NCBI RefSeq assembly: GCF_001565895.1
Contig: NZ_LSNE01000005.1
Span: 539,905-572,388, forward strand
Length of the DNA stretch: 32,484 nt
Direction of reading: 5' to 3'
Source: Paraglaciecola hydrolytica
GTDB lineage: Bacteria; Pseudomonadota; Gammaproteobacteria; Enterobacterales; Alteromonadaceae
In this document: piece by piece, positions 19,701 through 26,384 of the stretch
How the letters are laid out: every line of letters starts with the position of its first letter
How positions within the stretch are numbered: the stretch's first letter is position 1
Notes under the pieces: generated by a model
Seen by the model: only the letters and a program-made list of their open reading frames with translations
Database searches by the model: none
Told to the model about the DNA's origin: nothing
Made by a program: the position numbers and the translations under genes

Positions 19701-20218
19701 TACTTAGATACACCAGCGGCTTCTTCAATAAAGACCCTGAGTTCTTGGGGCTTGGACTCTATCAGGCGCGAAATCATGCCTTGTTCGATAATGGCATAAC
19801 TGCGAGGGCCTAAACCCGTGCCTAAAAATAGGTCGGTGACATCACGCCGCCGACACTTACTGTTATTGAGTAAATAGTTGGATTGACCATCTTTGGTGAC
19901 TATGCGTTTAACCGACAGCTCGTTATAACCCGCATACTCCCCCTGAATGCGCCCAGAAGAATTATCAAATACCAGCTCCACACTACACTGCGACACCGGT
20001 TTACGCGCAGTTGAGCCATTAAAAATCACGTCTGTCATGGCATCACCACGCAGATTTTTAGCCGAACTTTCACCTAAGACCCAACGGACCGCATCAATAA
20101 CATTAGATTTGCCACAGCCATTAGGCCCGACAATTGCCGTCATATCGTCTGGAAAAGGGATAGTGGTTGGATCTACAAAAGATTTAAATCCAGCCAGCTT
20201 GATTTTTTTTAAGCGCAT
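16739..20218 (-). CDS. smc: Chromosome segregation protein SMC
   Basis: SMC is the condensin ATPase that organises and segregates the chromosome, acting with ScpA and ScpB (not encoded here). Its presence suggests this lineage uses SMC-ScpAB rather than relying only on MukBEF. The 1159-residue product has Walker A GPNGCGKSN (31-39), the N-terminal coiled coil, a hinge at about 510-665, the returning coil and a C-terminal head. The head carries the signature LLSGGEKALTALSL and Walker B FCLLDEVDAPLDD. The conserved FIEEAAGVSKYKERR segment supports bacterial SMC. The coils are unusually rich in Gln, with several runs of three to six. A promoter-like sequence lies 25-53 bp before the ATG. It heads the smc-zipA-ligA-DUF3392 block and is divergent from cysZ. 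Confidence 0.96.
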   Translation of the reverse strand: MRLKKIKLAGFKSFVDPTTIPFPDDMTAIVGPNGCGKSNVIDAVRWVLGESSAKNLRGDAMTDVIFNGSTARKPVSQCSVELVFDNSSGRIQGEYAGYNELSVKRIVTKDGQSNYLLNNSKCRRRDVTDLFLGTGLGPRSYAIIEQGMISRLIESKPQELRVFIEEAAGVSKYKERRRETETRIRHTKENLERLADVRSELGQQLEKLQRQAVAAKRYKELKQQERSLKGQLAAIRWLKHSKKITRLEQDIAKKNTDIEAYVTKQRGEEKDLSIFKEQQQDIKQQLSDIQQQFFKVGTDISRIEQNQIHTKQRRQKIEQENANLLEAISDHDIHQQQNSEKITDLLEQLELAEPEKILLEEEIEQAQSNVMDQEQQSSQQQSQWRQQEQQYHQSKQHVQSCHSQIQALLSMQMRSEQRMSEITIELNELEDKALAEQIAQVQSDLEIAQQQSETVKQSWQQQQQQVQLAQQQVKQFEQQRLDIQGQLHAINAQLAALNLLQQQDQSTEHLSKELSQRQIEHQLWWQTLDIHSGWEKAFETITQNWQNAMQVSDGDELNLIVTHLPGAKILLADRFSLDITANSLAAKLHNSIAPHWLNDILVADSLSAAQAMLSKLAKHQSVITQEGMWLGHDWFISGIAQQGEGLIQRAAKIKELEAEQQLTQTNLQELNEQLAKANTGFTELDKQCNQYKQQVDECQQRWQQSTNQLALLQGQQGQNTNRTERLQQELANQQNVALQEQEQLEQLSMQAEELEYKVADLHEQQLSIEQAREQSHSKIQLARNQLDGAKTKLHQLALHLQGVQSQLASLQSIQTREIQQLAQMREKQALLQEEYAELALPLEDQAEHLQSLLEQKAELEIQQQQHSSQLADIDNQINEVEKGQQGVTDKIQHMLTELQSIKLECEGYRVRANGVLEQLQELQQSLKPLLEQLPDDADENTWQANLEKTTASVGRLGAVNLAAVEEYDIQAERKNHLDTQNGDLVSALDTLEQAIRKIDKETRSRFKETFEQVNEDLKMLFPKVFGGGTAYLELTDDDLLETGVTIMARPPGKKNSTIHLLSGGEKALTALSLVFAIFRLNPAPFCLLDEVDAPLDDANVGRFCKLVSEMSKTVQFIYITHNKIAMEMATHLTGVTMSEPGVSRMVAVDVEEAMAIVQA

Positions 20219-20242
20219 AAGGTCGCAGCGGATTCCAATGAT

Positions 20243-20271
20243 TTTATAATTTTTATACCCTTCATCGTTAA
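20243..20271 (-). promoter_or_regulatory. Candidate sigma-70 promoter for smc
   Basis: On the - strand TTAACG (20271-20266) and TATAAA (20248-20243) are separated by 17 bp. Transcription would start about 15-20 bp before the smc ATG. Both hexamers are imperfect, so this is a candidate only. Confidence 0.45.
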
Positions 20272-20383
20272 AACTACACGTTTATTGGCTGCATTCATTT
20301 GCTGGTGTGCATTTCCAAAGATAAGGGATATCGCTGAGTCGCAAGGAATGTATCAAAAGTCATCAAGTGTAACAATTGACGTT

Positions 20384-20411
20384 TTGCTGTCATTACTCAA
20401 AGCTTTATACT
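20384..20411 (+). promoter_or_regulatory. Candidate sigma-70 promoter for cysZ
   Basis: TTGCTG (20384-20389) and TATACT (20406-20411) are separated by 16 bp. This predicts a leader of about 70 nt before the cysZ GTG. Confidence 0.45.
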
Positions 20412-20487
20412 CATACGGTATTTTTAGCATATAACGTCGTTATGTAAAACCAATTTTAATACTGGATTCAATAAGTTAAGGAATATT

Positions 20488-21213
20488 GTGGATTATTTTT
20501 TTCAAGGTTTTAGTTTGATCCAAACAAAAGGTTTAAAACGTTTTGTTTTTATCCCACTTAGCGTCAACTTAGTACTATTTTCAATTGCCTTGTATTTTTT
20601 GTTTGGCCAATTGGGAGTATGGATCAACGGGATAGTGGACTTGATCCCTGATTGGCAGTGGTTAAATTGGCTTAAAGAAGGTTTGATATTTATTATTTGG
20701 CCCATAGCGGTCATCAGTGTATTACTGGTTTTTGCCTTAGTATTTGGCACCTTGGCCAACTGGATAGCCGCACCATTTAACGGTTTATTAGCTGAAAAAG
20801 TTGAATTGCATTTAACCGGTCAAAGTCTTGGTGATGCAGGTTTAATCGATATTATCAAAGATATTCCTCGGACCTTTGGAAGAGAGTTTGCTAAATTCTC
20901 ATATTATATTCCCCGCGCTGTTGGCTTTTTATTGCTGTTTTTTATCTTGCCGGTGTTTGGTCAAATATTGTGGTTTTTGTTTAGCGCTTGGATGATGGCA
21001 GTACAATATTGTGACTATCCCTTTGATAATCACAAAATCCCCTTTAAACAAATGCGCTCAGTGCTGCATAGTCGTCGTGGCCATAGTTTCAGTTTTGGTA
21101 TTACTGTCAGTGTGTTTTCGATGATACCCATAGTAAACTTTTTAGTGATGCCCGTCGCGGTATGCGGGGCTACCGCCATGTGGGTAGACAAATTGAGGCA
21201 TAACGTAACTTAA
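20488..21213 (+). CDS. cysZ: Sulfate transporter CysZ
   Basis: CysZ is an inner-membrane sulfate permease that supplies the cysteine assimilation pathway. The 241-residue product has four to five hydrophobic segments (about 20-44, 66-98, 140-166, 200-228). Conserved family stretches include PFNGLLAEKVE (about 92-102) and the central ...REFAKFSYYIPRA... region, and MMAVQYCDYPFDNH (about 169-182) is diagnostic. The start is GTG at 20488, with AAGGAA 5 nt ahead; no ATG fits the family N-terminus. The position next to the smc-zipA-ligA block matches the cysZ-zipA-ligA neighbourhood of E. coli. Its stop codon overlaps the stop of the opposing solute-binding protein gene, so no terminator fits between them. 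Confidence 0.93.
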   Translation: MDYFFQGFSLIQTKGLKRFVFIPLSVNLVLFSIALYFLFGQLGVWINGIVDLIPDWQWLNWLKEGLIFIIWPIAVISVLLVFALVFGTLANWIAAPFNGLLAEKVELHLTGQSLGDAGLIDIIKDIPRTFGREFAKFSYYIPRAVGFLLLFFILPVFGQILWFLFSAWMMAVQYCDYPFDNHKIPFKQMRSVLHSRRGHSFSFGITVSVFSMIPIVNFLVMPVAVCGATAMWVDKLRHNVT

Positions 21214-21923
21214 GGTTGGAAGTGTTGTTCTCTGATTTTACCAAAGTCATTGTTTTCAACGGCAGCTTTAATGACATGTTGCAGTTTTTCTTGATAGGGA
21301 AACAAGCGGCTTTTTTTACTGATAACGACATAGTATTCATTTAACTCTGCGGGCTGATAAGGTGCGACTACCACCTTATTTTCAAGCTGCATCAGTTTTA
21401 GCACTGGTTCGGTGCCTTGTTGATAATGAATGAAAGTATCAATGCGGCCTATCAACAATAATTCGATTTTTTGTTTTAAGGTGGATACCGCTAGCAGATT
21501 TAAACCCTGTTGTTGCTCCAAGTTCTGAAAATATTTCACATCGATAGTTACACCTATGTTTAATCCCAATAAGTCTTCAAATTGTGTGAGTTTTGTTTGC
21601 TGGCCTGCCAATACAAAAAAAGTATGGCGTAGTTGTTCGTAACTCGGATAAATGTAGATAAAATTTTGATCAATTTTTTGCTCTTTTTGCATACTGACCA
21701 TCAGATCAATCTGACCACGTTGCAGAGATGCCATACGCCGAGCAAAAGGCATGGGCACAATATCTAACTGCATATTCATTTTGCTGGCAATATATTGCAA
21801 ATATTTGACATGTAAGCCGTTGGGAAATTCTGGTGAAACTGACGAATAAAGTACATTAGCGGCCGAGCTTTTAGTACTAACAACCACCAATAGAATCAAA
21901 AGCACTAGTGCATCCTTGAACAA
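21210..21923 (-). CDS. Periplasmic solute-binding protein, family 3-like
   Basis: This 237-residue secreted protein resembles the family 3 (amino-acid type) solute-binding fold. I chose a TTG start at 21923 because AGGAG lies 7 nt upstream and the product then begins with a clean Sec signal peptide (hydrophobic core LVLLILLVVV, cleavage near SSA). A longer reading to 22139 would overlap the PAS gene and lacks a signal sequence. The mature part shows the family's start (LYSSVSPEFPNGLHVKYLQYI-like, about 26-46), the FARRMASLQRGQIDLMVS region and a later strand-turn where the second lobe begins. No ABC permease or ATPase is nearby, so it may feed a sensor or remain an orphan. It lies 55 bp after the PAS gene, probably in one operon. 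Confidence 0.78.
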   Translation of the reverse strand: MFKDALVLLILLVVVSTKSSAANVLYSSVSPEFPNGLHVKYLQYIASKMNMQLDIVPMPFARRMASLQRGQIDLMVSMQKEQKIDQNFIYIYPSYEQLRHTFFVLAGQQTKLTQFEDLLGLNIGVTIDVKYFQNLEQQQGLNLLAVSTLKQKIELLLIGRIDTFIHYQQGTEPVLKLMQLENKVVVAPYQPAELNEYYVVISKKSRLFPYQEKLQHVIKAAVENNDFGKIREQHFQP

Positions 21924-21978
21924 CCTTACTCTCCTATTTAATATAAAAAATCCACGGTAAAAATTAAGTTCTTGGTTG

Positions 21979-22377
21979 TTACCAACCAGCATCATCACTC
22001 TTACCAAAAGCAATAACGTTATAACCGAGTAAAAACTGACTTTTAATTTGTGTATATATTTTATAGCGGCGCACATTTGAAAATTTTGTGGTGACATTAG
22101 CATTAATAGAGATAAAACTTTCGGGCTTTTCCATGGCATTACTTACCACCAATTCCCATTGCCGTTCAATTACGTTGCTATATGAAGGTTCTGGATAGGC
22201 TAATTTCCACCAACTGTTTTTGTCAGGAATATCATCAAGTGTCCAGCCTATTTCAGCTAAAAAATGCTCATTAAGAAACACAATGGGAGAGTTTAGATCA
22301 TTCGCCAAAGGGCGATTAACCAAGATAGGTAGAGGTAATAAATTAAAAAACTCTTTTGGTAGCGCCTCAGATGACAT
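21979..22377 (-). CDS. Stand-alone PAS-domain protein
   Basis: The 132-residue product is essentially one PAS domain with no kinase, GGDEF, EAL or HTH output. A typical PAS opening (LLPLPILVNRP, about 13-23) leads to VFLNEHFLAEIGWTLDDIP, with the NxxF..xxGW pattern of PAS folds. A Trp-rich middle segment (about 55-61) and the terminal strands follow. It lacks a signal peptide and membrane helix, so it is probably cytoplasmic. AAAGGTG lies 5 nt before the ATG. It precedes the solute-binding gene on the same strand. Either it signals by binding a partner encoded elsewhere, or it is the remnant sensor end of a once larger protein; the intact start and ribosome site favour a working gene. Confidence 0.72.
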   Translation of the reverse strand: MSSEALPKEFFNLLPLPILVNRPLANDLNSPIVFLNEHFLAEIGWTLDDIPDKNSWWKLAYPEPSYSNVIERQWELVVSNAMEKPESFISINANVTTKFSNVRRYKIYTQIKSQFLLGYNVIAFGKSDDAGW

Positions 22378-22755
22378 AACAACACCTTTGCTCTAAAACA
22401 TTGCAGTTTATGAGTGTGCCAATTTAGCGACTAAAAATCCAGCGGCAAACCAGGGTTTTAAATAAAGATTGAGTTAGTGTGTAAACTCTTTTATTAGTGC
22501 TAACAGAACATCTGCAGACAGCGGCGGGCGGTAGTTTACCCCTTGTTGTTTGGGTATACAGGTTGGCTATTTCAAAATCGCGATCAAGTCATCTGCAAAC
22601 ACTGACGGGGTGTTATTTATCGCCACTTCGAGGATCAAACTGTTGGCTCTAAAGCCAACAACTAATCCGCGACAAAATGAGGTTTGTGGTTGAATCACTT
22701 TAAATTGACTCTGAAATTAAATATTTCATCATGAAAATCTTTGTACTCAATTACC
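22378..22755. other. 378-bp intergenic region with a short orphan coding-like frame
   Basis: The region between the PAS gene and the methyltransferase holds no confident gene. On the - strand, 22716 down to a TAG at 22567-22569 is open for 49 codons and reads like real protein (CRGLVVGFRANSLILEV, then FADDLIAILK), but it lacks a good start and ribosome site; GTG at 22698 is the only candidate. Inside it is a perfect 8-bp palindromic arm pair, TGTTGGCT (22641-22648) and AGCCAACA (22653-22660), with a CTAA loop. No T run follows. It may be a dispersed repeat element or the end of a lost gene. Confidence 0.4.
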
Positions 22756-23397
22756 TTATGCTCCCCCTTTTTTTGCTAGCACCAAAAATCCTTTGGTCAA
22801 GAGATCACCAAAAAGTAACTTGCCAATTTTGTACGACAATTTTTTCTTGGGACGGACTGGCCCGATAGTTATATTAGAATAACCTGTGTTAGCAAACAGG
22901 TCATGTACATCTTTTCGTGCAAAAAAGCGCAAATGAGTACGGTCTAATACCCCAGAATCCTTATACTCAAAGCGTTTCTTGAACAAAAGAGCAAGAATAA
23001 AAGATAAATTTCTAATATTAGGGATACTACAAATAAACACGCCCTCAGATTTAAGACATGCATTCAGCCGGTTACATACATCCCATGGATCAACCACATG
23101 CTCTAATACATCGCCAGCAATGATGTGAGTAAAATGTTTTTTGGGAAGTTGGTCTATCAGATCTTCTAAATCCCCTTCAAGTAAGGTATCAAGTGCATTT
23201 GAAGCCCGCGCTCTTGCCGCAGCATCTGGAAACTTCTCTATACCCCATAATTCCCTAGCCTTCCCCTCTTTTTTAATCAAAATTGAGGTTGTACCGCTCC
23301 CACAGCCTAATTCAAGTACGCAAGCATCAGAGCCAACAGGCAATTGAGCAACTAATTCGGTTCTTCCATGTGAGTAATAATCATTATGTTCCGACAA
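22756..23397 (-). CDS. Class I SAM-dependent methyltransferase
   Basis: The 213-residue product has the Rossmann-type methyltransferase motifs: motif I LELGCGSGT (28-36), the acidic residue after strand 2 in WGIEKF, the DLEDL loop (77-81) and DVLEHV (96-101). The insert with NIRNLSFILALLF and the tail resemble O-antigen or polysaccharide-linked Methyltransf_11/23-type enzymes, but the substrate cannot be told. The start is a TTG at 23397, chosen because AGGGA lies 6 nt upstream and no ATG fits ahead of the conserved YYSHGR segment. It stands alone, with 203 bp before it and 378 bp after it. No neighbour explains its target. Confidence 0.85.
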   Translation of the reverse strand: MSEHNDYYSHGRTELVAQLPVGSDACVLELGCGSGTTSILIKKEGKARELWGIEKFPDAAARARASNALDTLLEGDLEDLIDQLPKKHFTHIIAGDVLEHVVDPWDVCNRLNACLKSEGVFICSIPNIRNLSFILALLFKKRFEYKDSGVLDRTHLRFFARKDVHDLFANTGYSNITIGPVRPKKKLSYKIGKLLFGDLLTKGFLVLAKKGGA

Positions 23398-23600
23398 GCA
23401 ATATCCCTATCTAATTGTTTTTCTGAGTTAACATTAACGTATATGAAATTTACCACAATCTTTCCACAATACATCCTTTTTTAAACAATAATAAAGGTCG
23501 TAATAGTGAATGTTGTTAAATTTCTAGCGATTAACTTTACTCTTTTCATTTACCGCAGACAAAAATTAGCTTCAATATCTGTTTAGTAAAGTATCTGAGC

Positions 23601-24680
23601 CTACGCAGTGACGCGAGTTAACAGCGCCAACATGTCTTTGGCTGAAATAGCTAAACGGAGTGTATTAAGCACTTTGGTATTTTGGCTTTTTATCATTTGC
23701 ACCATCAACCTATTGGCAGGGCAATCGAGGTTTAACAGTTGCGCATGCTCCACTATGGCACCGTTTAAAAAATCAATTTCTGTGGGTTTACCCTGTGAGA
23801 CATCACACCACATGGAGGTACGCACGTTTGGATCGATGGCCAACATTTTGTTGGCAATACGTTTAAATAAAAAATCCGGTAACTCAAGCACTATTGGGAG
23901 CCATTTAGCGGGTACCGCGGTTAGTTTGGGTAAGCTAATCCCCAGTTGCTCAGTCACCATTAAAAGCTCTTTCATTAAGCAGGCGATGATAATTCGATAT
24001 GCACGTTGTTCAAGCATGGCTTTAACGGGTATGTCGGCCAGTGCATTAACACTATTACCTAAGTTGAGTTGCAGTTTTGCCCACAGTAAGGCTGTCATAT
24101 CCGCACATTGAGTAACAGGTAATAGCTCGCAATTAAGTAACTCTACTAAGGATTGACTTAAGTGTTGGTTAGTAACGCTGTTATCACTGGTATAACTGCT
24201 TTCGATGGTAAGTTGCCCTTGTGATCCTCGATGAAAATGTCCGGCTTTTAATTCAACAACATTGAATGGCACCATGACTCTGAGCACCAGATTTTTCGGA
24301 AATGCCTGCTTAACTAAGGCATCAGAGCCAAGACCATTTTGGCAGCAAAGTATTACCGTATCTGCACTTACATACGTGGTTAAATCTAGTAGGGCTTGTG
24401 TAATGCCCGTGCATTTTACTGTCAGCCAAATAAATTTATAGCTACTCGATTTGGGGTTATTTTCATTTAGCAAATCGGCAAATAACATGTTTGGACTCAA
24501 GTTTGTTGCATGCCCAAGATAATCAGTTAACTGCATACCTTGTTGCAGCTTAGTTTTTACTGTATCTCGGCATACCAGCTTTACCAGCAAACCACGATCA
24601 CACATGGCGCCACCTAAATAACAGCCAATTAAACCCGCACCAAACACCAAATGGGAACTATCCGTTATGTTTAAATCCAT
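23601..24680 (-). CDS. 2-dehydropantoate 2-reductase (ketopantoate reductase) family protein
   Basis: The 359-residue product has the ApbA/PanE architecture: an N-terminal Rossmann domain with GAGLIGCYLG (14-23), the VKCTGITQAL segment and the NGLGSD loop (about 115-120), and a C-terminal helical domain. The C-terminal part has a catalytic-Lys region, LWAKLQLNLGNSVNAL (about 204-219), and SMWCDVSQGKPTEIDFLNG, which aligns with the substrate and Glu region. PanE reduces ketopantoate to pantoate with NADPH in coenzyme A synthesis, but many paralogues act on other 2-keto acids, so I withhold the panE symbol. It is about 50 residues longer than E. coli PanE. It is divergent from the CE2 esterase, with a promoter-like sequence 46-73 bp upstream. 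Confidence 0.83.
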   Translation of the reverse strand: MDLNITDSSHLVFGAGLIGCYLGGAMCDRGLLVKLVCRDTVKTKLQQGMQLTDYLGHATNLSPNMLFADLLNENNPKSSSYKFIWLTVKCTGITQALLDLTTYVSADTVILCCQNGLGSDALVKQAFPKNLVLRVMVPFNVVELKAGHFHRGSQGQLTIESSYTSDNSVTNQHLSQSLVELLNCELLPVTQCADMTALLWAKLQLNLGNSVNALADIPVKAMLEQRAYRIIIACLMKELLMVTEQLGISLPKLTAVPAKWLPIVLELPDFLFKRIANKMLAIDPNVRTSMWCDVSQGKPTEIDFLNGAIVEHAQLLNLDCPANRLMVQMIKSQNTKVLNTLRLAISAKDMLALLTRVTA

Positions 24681-24725
24681 GTTTAATGCCTGCGATTTTG
24701 CTAGCCAAAGAGCTTAACACACTAA

Positions 24726-24753
24726 TTTATATAAATTTAATTCGGCTAAACAA
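24726..24753 (-). promoter_or_regulatory. Candidate sigma-70 promoter for the ketopantoate reductase gene
   Basis: On the - strand TTGTTT (24753-24748) and TATAAA (24731-24726) are separated by 16 bp and point toward the gene at 24680. Confidence 0.45.
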
Positions 24754-24850
24754 GCTTTCATAAAGCCAAAGTGTTTCCGTTTTGTTAGGGGATGGTTTAA
24801 ATTTCCGCCCTCCATCTTGCCCTAGTTTTGAATTAAGTGAATGAACCACC

Positions 24851-25942
24851 ATGCGTAATATTGCTCAGTGTATAAAATTTGTTAGCGTTTTGTTTATTGC
24901 CAGCTTTTCGTTTTTGCTATCAGCCAACCAATTAATTTCAGCAGATCATAAAAACTATCTGTATAGCGGCCGTATAGATTTTAGCCAGCCCCAAGCGCCA
25001 CTTTTGTCATGGCCAGGTAGCAGTATCAAAGCTAATTTTACTGGCTCTTACTTGGCCGTGGTATTAGATGATCAAAAGGGCAAAAACTTCTTCAATGTGA
25101 TTATTGACGGAGATGAACTATCGCCTTATGTACTCGAAGCCAAACAAGGTCAACACACTTATGTCATCAGTTCAGTATTGGCTGATAAAGTTCATAGTCT
25201 AGAAATATACAAACGCACCGAGGGTGAAGAAGGTTCGACGTACTTTAAAGGTCTTGAATTAGCAGATAAATCCAGCTTATTAGCGCCGCCACAACGTTGG
25301 AGCCGCCGCATGGAGATTTACGGTGATTCCATCACCAGCGGTATGGGCAATGAAGGCGCGGATAATGGTGCTGATCACCTGCAATCCGAAAAAAACAATT
25401 ATTTGGCTTATGGCGCCATTGCTGCTCGTGAACTTAAAGCCGAACTCCACACGATTTCACAAAGTGGTATTGGTATTATGATCTCTTGGTTTGATTTTAT
25501 TATGCCGCAGTTTTATGACCAACTCAGTGCGGTGGGAAACAACGACAGTAATTGGGATTTTAAGCTGTGGACACCAGACGTGGTGCTAGTCAATTTAATG
25601 CAGAATGATAGCTGGTTAGTCGATCGTGAAAAACGTTTACAACCGATACCTAATGATGCACAGCGCATTGCTCATTATCAAGATTTTGTTGCCGGTATTC
25701 GCCAACTTTACCCAGATGCTTATATTATCTGCGCCTTAGGCAGTATGGATGCGACTAAATCAGAAAAATGGCCAAACTATATCCGTGCTGCAGTTAATAA
25801 TTTAAAAACCAGTGGAGACAGTAAGATCGATACTTTGTTTTTTGAATTTACCGGTTATGGCCAACATCCTCGTGTAGCCCAACATAAAGCCAATGCAAAA
25901 AAACTCGCCGCCTTTGTACGCGAAAAAATGCACTGGGATTAA
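24851..25942 (+). CDS. Secreted CE2-type carbohydrate esterase (acetyl xylan esterase family)
   Basis: The 363-residue product has a Sec signal peptide (core about residues 9-23, cleavage near LLSA). A beta-sandwich domain follows (about 35-150), then an SGNH hydrolase domain (about 153-363). This jelly-roll plus SGNH arrangement is the hallmark of carbohydrate esterase family 2, which removes acetyl groups from xylan or mannan. The nucleophile is S160 in GDSITSG and the catalytic His is H339 in HPRVAQH. VLVNLMQND marks the block III-like Asn region. It likely acts in the periplasm or is exported, suggesting use of plant or algal polysaccharides. No other polysaccharide-utilisation gene is adjacent. 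The ribosome site is weak. The neighbour downstream looks like a gene remnant. Confidence 0.87.
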   Translation: MRNIAQCIKFVSVLFIASFSFLLSANQLISADHKNYLYSGRIDFSQPQAPLLSWPGSSIKANFTGSYLAVVLDDQKGKNFFNVIIDGDELSPYVLEAKQGQHTYVISSVLADKVHSLEIYKRTEGEEGSTYFKGLELADKSSLLAPPQRWSRRMEIYGDSITSGMGNEGADNGADHLQSEKNNYLAYGAIAARELKAELHTISQSGIGIMISWFDFIMPQFYDQLSAVGNNDSNWDFKLWTPDVVLVNLMQNDSWLVDREKRLQPIPNDAQRIAHYQDFVAGIRQLYPDAYIICALGSMDATKSEKWPNYIRAAVNNLKTSGDSKIDTLFFEFTGYGQHPRVAQHKANAKKLAAFVREKMHWD

Positions 25943-26384
25943 TTCAATCGTTTTTTATTTAAGGAGTTGCATTCTCTGCGACGGATAAATGTCGCGAATG
26001 TAACTATTTTGTTAAAAAATCTTGCCACGATTATTGATTTACGTAATCGCAAGGTTTGACAAGCATTAGAAGTGCCCGACAATGTGGGCTTATCGCAAAC
26101 TCAATATCACCAGCACTGCCAACAGCCTGAATCTCAACAAGCGGCAATCAATACCTTTGTGCAAACATTTTTACTTGATGCAATAGGTAGTGATACTAAG
26201 GTGCAAATAAACGAAAATGCGGTAAGCGAAGATATGAGGCAATGGATTAATTGGACTACACCCGTACTTCAATAAGCATAAAGCAGCACAATATCGCTCA
26301 CAAAAAAGAGAAATTGCTTTTGGACTTAGCCAGGCGCTTTCCCCTACAATAGCGCCTTGTTTTCTGAGTATAGTGTAGTTACTT
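25943..26384. other. 442-bp gap with a small orphan ORF or gene remnant (26072-26275)
   Basis: After the esterase, AAGGAG at 25961 precedes no good start codon. On the + strand the frame from 25967 is open for 30 codons to a TGA (26057-26059). It reopens at once as a 67-codon frame, GTG 26072 to TAA 26275, with protein-like composition (INTFVQTFLLDAIGSD, MRQWINWTTPVL). I cannot assign it. It most resembles the C-terminal end of a decayed enzyme, interrupted by a stop, rather than a working small gene, because it lacks a ribosome site. A hairpin terminator follows at 26332. Confidence 0.4.
26332..26363 (+). terminator. Possible terminator before the diguanylate cyclase
   Basis: AGGCGCT (26332-26338) pairs with AGCGCCT (26351-26357) across a 12-nt loop and is followed by TGTTTT. 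It would stop transcription coming from the esterase side. The loop also holds a -10-like TACAAT (26345-26350), so part of it may instead be the promoter of the next gene. Confidence 0.5.

Noticed and set aside
21924-22139. Upstream extension of the solute-binding protein
   Set aside because: It overlaps the PAS gene in another frame, removes the signal peptide from the N-terminus and lacks a ribosome site; the TTG at 21923 is better.
22455-22492. Hairpin GAGTT/AACTC followed by TTTT (22471-22492) as terminator
   Set aside because: The stem is only 5 bp with an 8-nt loop, and no + strand gene ends before it.
23608-24111. 167-codon + strand frame opposite the ketopantoate reductase gene
   Set aside because: The - strand encodes a recognised enzyme through the whole stretch, and the + frame has no family motifs.
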